DNA from: Phoronis ovalis
Taxonomy: Eukaryota > Phoronida > Phoronidae
DNA: 10,505 nucleotides
Direction of reading: 5' to 3'
Assembly: GCA_028565635.1 (NCBI GenBank)
Contig: JAOXYB010062890.1
Location: 1 to 10,505 of the forward strand
Below are positions 7,058 through 10,505 of this stretch, piece after piece (position 1 is the first letter of the stretch; every line of letters starts with the position of its first letter). Below the pieces are notes generated by a model. That model saw nothing but the letters and a program-made list of their open reading frames with translations. It was not told the DNA's origin and made no database searches. Position numbers and translations under genes: made by a program.

Positions 7058-10000
7058 CTATAGATTGGGAGTACGGTAAAGAAATACAAAGTACTGATCT
7101 GAGGAAATATATGTACGTCCATGAGGAAACTGGCTTGAAAACTATCAAAATGGAGTCCTGGAAGCAGTTACCAAAATCTTTATTTGAACTGGATGACCTA
7201 GAAAGCCTGGTAATAGATAATTGGAGTATTCCACTGCAACAGATACCCCAGGCATTCAGCAAATTACACAATATTGTCAGGTTGAAAATTACAAGCAACT
7301 CTTTCACAATACCACTCTTTCCAATATCTTGGATGCAAGTCATTCAACAGTTGGTCAGTCTACAGACGCTGAAAATAACGGACTATGATATGTCTCAGTG
7401 TGTTGATAGGATATGTTATCTCACTAACTTAAAAGAGTTGACAATGAGGAATACCAACTTGTCATTAGTACCTGCAAATATTAGTGCACTAAAAAAGCTT
7501 GAAGTATTAGATTTGAAGTGGAACCAATTGAGTTCGTTACCCGAAGGTGTTAAGGCTCTAAAGAATCTTCAAACCTTAATTTTGAGTATGAATAAGTTGA
7601 TCTTATTTCCAGATGTCATCGGTGCACTAAACAATCTTCACGTATTAGATTTAAGTAGAAACAAGTTGGCCTTATTACCAGATGGTGTCAATGCATTAAT
7701 TAAACTTGAAATATTGGATTTGAATGGAAACCATTTGACTTCATTGCCGGCAGGTATCAGTGCATTAATTAATCTTCAAGCATTAAATTTAAGTAGGAAT
7801 AAGATCGCTTTATTGCCAACTGTTATCAGTGGACTGAATAACCTTCAAGCATTACATTTGAATAAGAACATGCTGGAATTATTACCGAACTGTATCAGTA
7901 CATTGAACAAACTTGAGATATTAGATTTGAGTGCAAACAGGTTAACTTCAATACCAGACAGTGTCACTACACTGAAAAATCTTAAAACACTAAATTTGAG
8001 TCGGAACAAGATAAGTTTAGTACCAGGTGTAATCGGTACACTGAATAAACTTAAAGAATTAAATCTGAGTAACAATAAGTTAGCACCATTACAAACAATC
8101 ACCAGCGAACTGAATAGCCTTGAAATATTAGATTTAAGCGGAAACGAATTGACTTCGGTACCAGAAGCAATCGGTACACTAACTAACCTTCATACATTAG
8201 ATTTGAGTAGAAACGAGTTAGTCTCTTTGCCAAATGCAATCAGTGCACTAGTTAAACTTCAAACGTTAGACTTAACATGCAACCACTTGACTTCATTACC
8301 AAACGTTATGAACACACTAAGCAACCTCCAAACGTTAAATTTGAGTGGAAATCAATTAATCTTATTACCTAAAGTTATCAGTACTTTAAATAAACTTCAA
8401 GCTTTAAATTTAAGTGGCAACCAGTTAACTTCATTACCGGAATGTATCAATGCACTAAATAATCTTAAAACCTTAAACTTGAGTGGAAACAGGTTAACAT
8501 CATTACCAGAAGGAATCCGTGCATTACATAAACTTCAAAGATTTAATTTGAGTAATAATAACTTGATTTTATTACCAGACGTTTTCAGTGCACTTAATAA
8601 CCTTCAAACATTAAATTTGAGTCATAACAAGTTGACAACATTACCAATAGTTATCTGTGGATTGAATAACCTTCAAGATTTAAATTTGGGTCATAACAAG
8701 TTGACATCAATATCAGAAGATATCTGTGCCTTGAATAACATCATAATATTAAGTTTGAATGGAAACCAGTTGAAATCATTGCCAGAAGTTATGAGAGAAC
8801 TAAATTGCATTGAAAAAATAGATTTAAGCAGTAACATGTTTAATGAAATACCAACATGTGTTCTGCAGTTGAAACGCGTAGACAAGTTATTCCTATCATG
8901 CAACGAAATTAAAGTGATCCCAGAATCCATCAAGGCAATGCAGTGGTTGACAGGGTTGGAACTTTGGGGAAACCCAGTCACACATCTCCCTGTGGAATTA
9001 AGTGACTTGCCAATGCTAAGAGAGATCAAGGTGATGCAGGGGAAGTTTAATGATAAGAAAGATCCGTGTCCACTAGTGCAGCCTCCTATTGAGCTTTTTA
9101 ATCAAAGCACAGCTGCTGTATTGCAATACTTAAAAGATCTAAAAAAATCTAAAGCACCAGTAAAAACATCCAGACAAAAAGTACACCTGACCGGTGAATC
9201 TGGTGGAGGTAAAACTAGCCTCACTAGAACGCTAACTCAACGCCATCCAGTACTAGCTCTGTCAGAAGAACGAACTAAGGTTGTGGAACAGGTAACATGG
9301 AGACCCAGGGAATATGTGCAACTATTAATTAATGACTTTGGCGGACATAGTTCTTATAAAGTTACTCACACATTCTTCTTTACTCCTAAAGGCATTAACA
9401 TTCATGTGTTTAATCTTCAGCAGTATGAAGTAGGAAATCAAGAGTCATTTGACCATCTGATAGGTAACTGGTTGAGAAATTTACAAATGCGAATCCCAAA
9501 GTCAACTGTGACCATTGTAGGTACCCACTCAGACTTGGTGTGTCCAGATGATATCAACACAATCATTCAGGACCTTAAACAGAAATGTGATAAAATGGAA
9601 GAATTGCGAATCAAGGAGATTGCCAGAAGACTAAAAAACCTAAATTCAGAGCTTGTAAAATCAAAAACGTCTGGTGAACATCTAAAGGCTTTCTTACGTG
9701 AAAAAATTACGCATTTGGAAGAAGAGAAAAATTTAAGTCTAACAATTACCGAAAAGCCGTACATTACTAGTTGCAAAACCTATGATGGTATCATAGAGCT
9801 GGAAAATCATATAATTGAGCTGGCTGTCGAAAATGAAATTATTCTCCCTGAATCCTGGTTTAAATTTGTTGAGCATGTCACTCATTCTAATCTTAAAACT
9901 GGTAGCAAAGTGTATTTATCTTGGAGTGAAATTGACGCAATACATAAAGAATCTTCAGATGAGAACTCAACTCGAGAACAAATAGAAATGAAAGTTATGT

Positions 10001-10505
10001 ACATGCGGGATGCAGGGCAGATTCTGTACTACACCAACGCCAATCTTCGAGATTATATTTTCCATGATATTAAACTTCTTATTGAAGTACTTAAGGCGTT
10101 TTTCACCCATGATATTGACAAAGAACTATTGCACCACCGTTTCACAGAAGAGTTTGGTAAGCGAACGTTTGAGAAATGTAAACAGGAATTCTTGAATAAT
10201 GGAATCATAGATATAAAACTTCTGTATTGTTTGTGGCAGAAACTGAATATTTCCGAAGATTGCTATATGACTCTAATTGAATTGCTTAAGATGTTTGATT
10301 TGTGCTATGAAGTGTTCAGTTCTTCTGCCAACGAAGAGGAGGAATCTCTTAGACTTCTTTTTCCATGGTTTCTAAAAAATGAGAAGCATAATGACGTATC
10401 TAAGCGTTGGCTTGCGGAGTATCGAAAGCAAGTTATCTTTGAATTTGACTTCTGGTCAAGAGTTCCGGTTAACTTCTTTGAAATTTCTACCGTGCTTATG
10501 CACAC
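7058..10505 (+). CDS. MFHAS1: LRR-Roc-COR (Roco) protein, MFHAS1/ROCO4-like, main exon, open at the window's 3' end
   Basis: One exon stays open for 1148 codons from the acceptor TTCTTCCTCAG (7048-7057) to the window edge. Using model numbering, residues 191-291 are a leader with degenerate repeats. Residues 292-843 are 24 leucine-rich repeats of 23 residues (LxxLxLSxNxLxxLPxxIxxLxx). Then comes a Roc Ras-like GTPase domain: P-loop GESGGGKT at 903-910 (from 9193), switch-2 DFGGH at 950 (9334), VGTHSD at 1011-1016, with THSD in place of NKxD (9523), and SCKTYDGI at 1095 (9769). A charged, probably coiled segment of about 70 residues (1019-1088) sits between the last two. COR follows, with LPESWFKFVEH, MRDAGQILYY and IIDIKLLYCLWQKL. 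Known of the family: Roco proteins are dimerising GTPases; MFHAS1 modulates Toll-like receptor signalling and lacks a kinase. LRRK-type kinase fusion cannot be excluded because the C-terminus is missing. Confidence 0.93.
7360..9015 (+). repeat. Array of 24 leucine-rich repeats, 69 bp each, in unbroken register
   Basis: Each unit is exactly 69 bp (23 codons) with no insertion or deletion over 1656 bp. Units from 7498 onward fit LxxLxLSxNxLxxLPxxIxxLxN closely; the first two (7360, 7429) and the last three or four are more diverged, as is usual at the caps. DNA words such as ATCAGTGCA and CTTCAA..TTAAATTTGAGT recur, so the array grew by in-frame duplication. Repeats of the 23-residue LP-type usually form a solenoid for protein binding. 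Confidence 0.93.

Noticed and set aside
7360-9015. Regular 69-bp repeats as a CRISPR-like or satellite array
   Set aside because: The repeats are coding throughout, vary mostly at non-consensus LRR positions and have no spacer structure.
7845-9029. Antisense frames within the LRR array (7845-8102 and 8691-9029 on -)
   Set aside because: They mirror the 69-bp periodic LRR coding sequence. The absence of stops follows from the repeated sense codons.

Overview
This is AT-rich nuclear DNA from an animal, probably a marine invertebrate. The evidence is spliced genes with GT...AG introns, an animal-type fatty-acid elongase, a large LRR-Roc-COR (Roco) gene of the MFHAS1/ROCO4 kind, a TA-target DNA transposon and diffuse intronic repeats. 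I cannot fix the phylum from sequence alone. Every gene I can support is on the + strand.

Layout. (1) 184-978: two consecutive exons of an ELOVL1/7-like elongase. The upstream exon lies outside the window. The downstream exons, including the one with the catalytic HxxHH box, do not follow before the next gene. (2) About 490-850 and 1150-1630: degenerate tandem repeats built around ATGGCC/GGCCAT. (3) 1633-2488: an 856-bp transposon with 23-bp inverted ends and TA on both sides, inserted in one of those repeats. It carries a small intact gene (TATA box, 97-codon frame, poly(A) signal) for what looks like only the DNA-binding part of a transposase. (4) 2764-10505 and beyond: a multi-exon gene read as 2764-3029, 4068-4171, 4455-4548, 5327-5433 and 7058 onward. 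All four junctions keep the frame (phases 2, 1, 2, 1).

The main point of interest is that last gene. Its fourth exon ends in a full 2A-like ribosome-skipping motif (AGDVEVNPGP), and the next exon encodes 24 leucine-rich repeats, a Roc GTPase domain and the start of COR. If the model is right, one mRNA would give two proteins: an upstream product of about 183 residues with one strong membrane segment, and a Roco protein starting at the 2A proline. A shorter alternative begins at an ATG at 5262 and places the 2A motif at residues 33-51 of a 50-residue leader plus the Roco protein. N-terminal 2A sequences are known in sea urchin NLR-type immune receptors. I am not aware of one described on a Roco protein, but I could not search.

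Most confident: the LRR-Roc-COR exon, the 2A motif, the ELOVL exons and the transposon boundaries. Least confident: the 5' exons 2764-4548, which have good splice sites, matching phases and a membrane segment but no recognised family.
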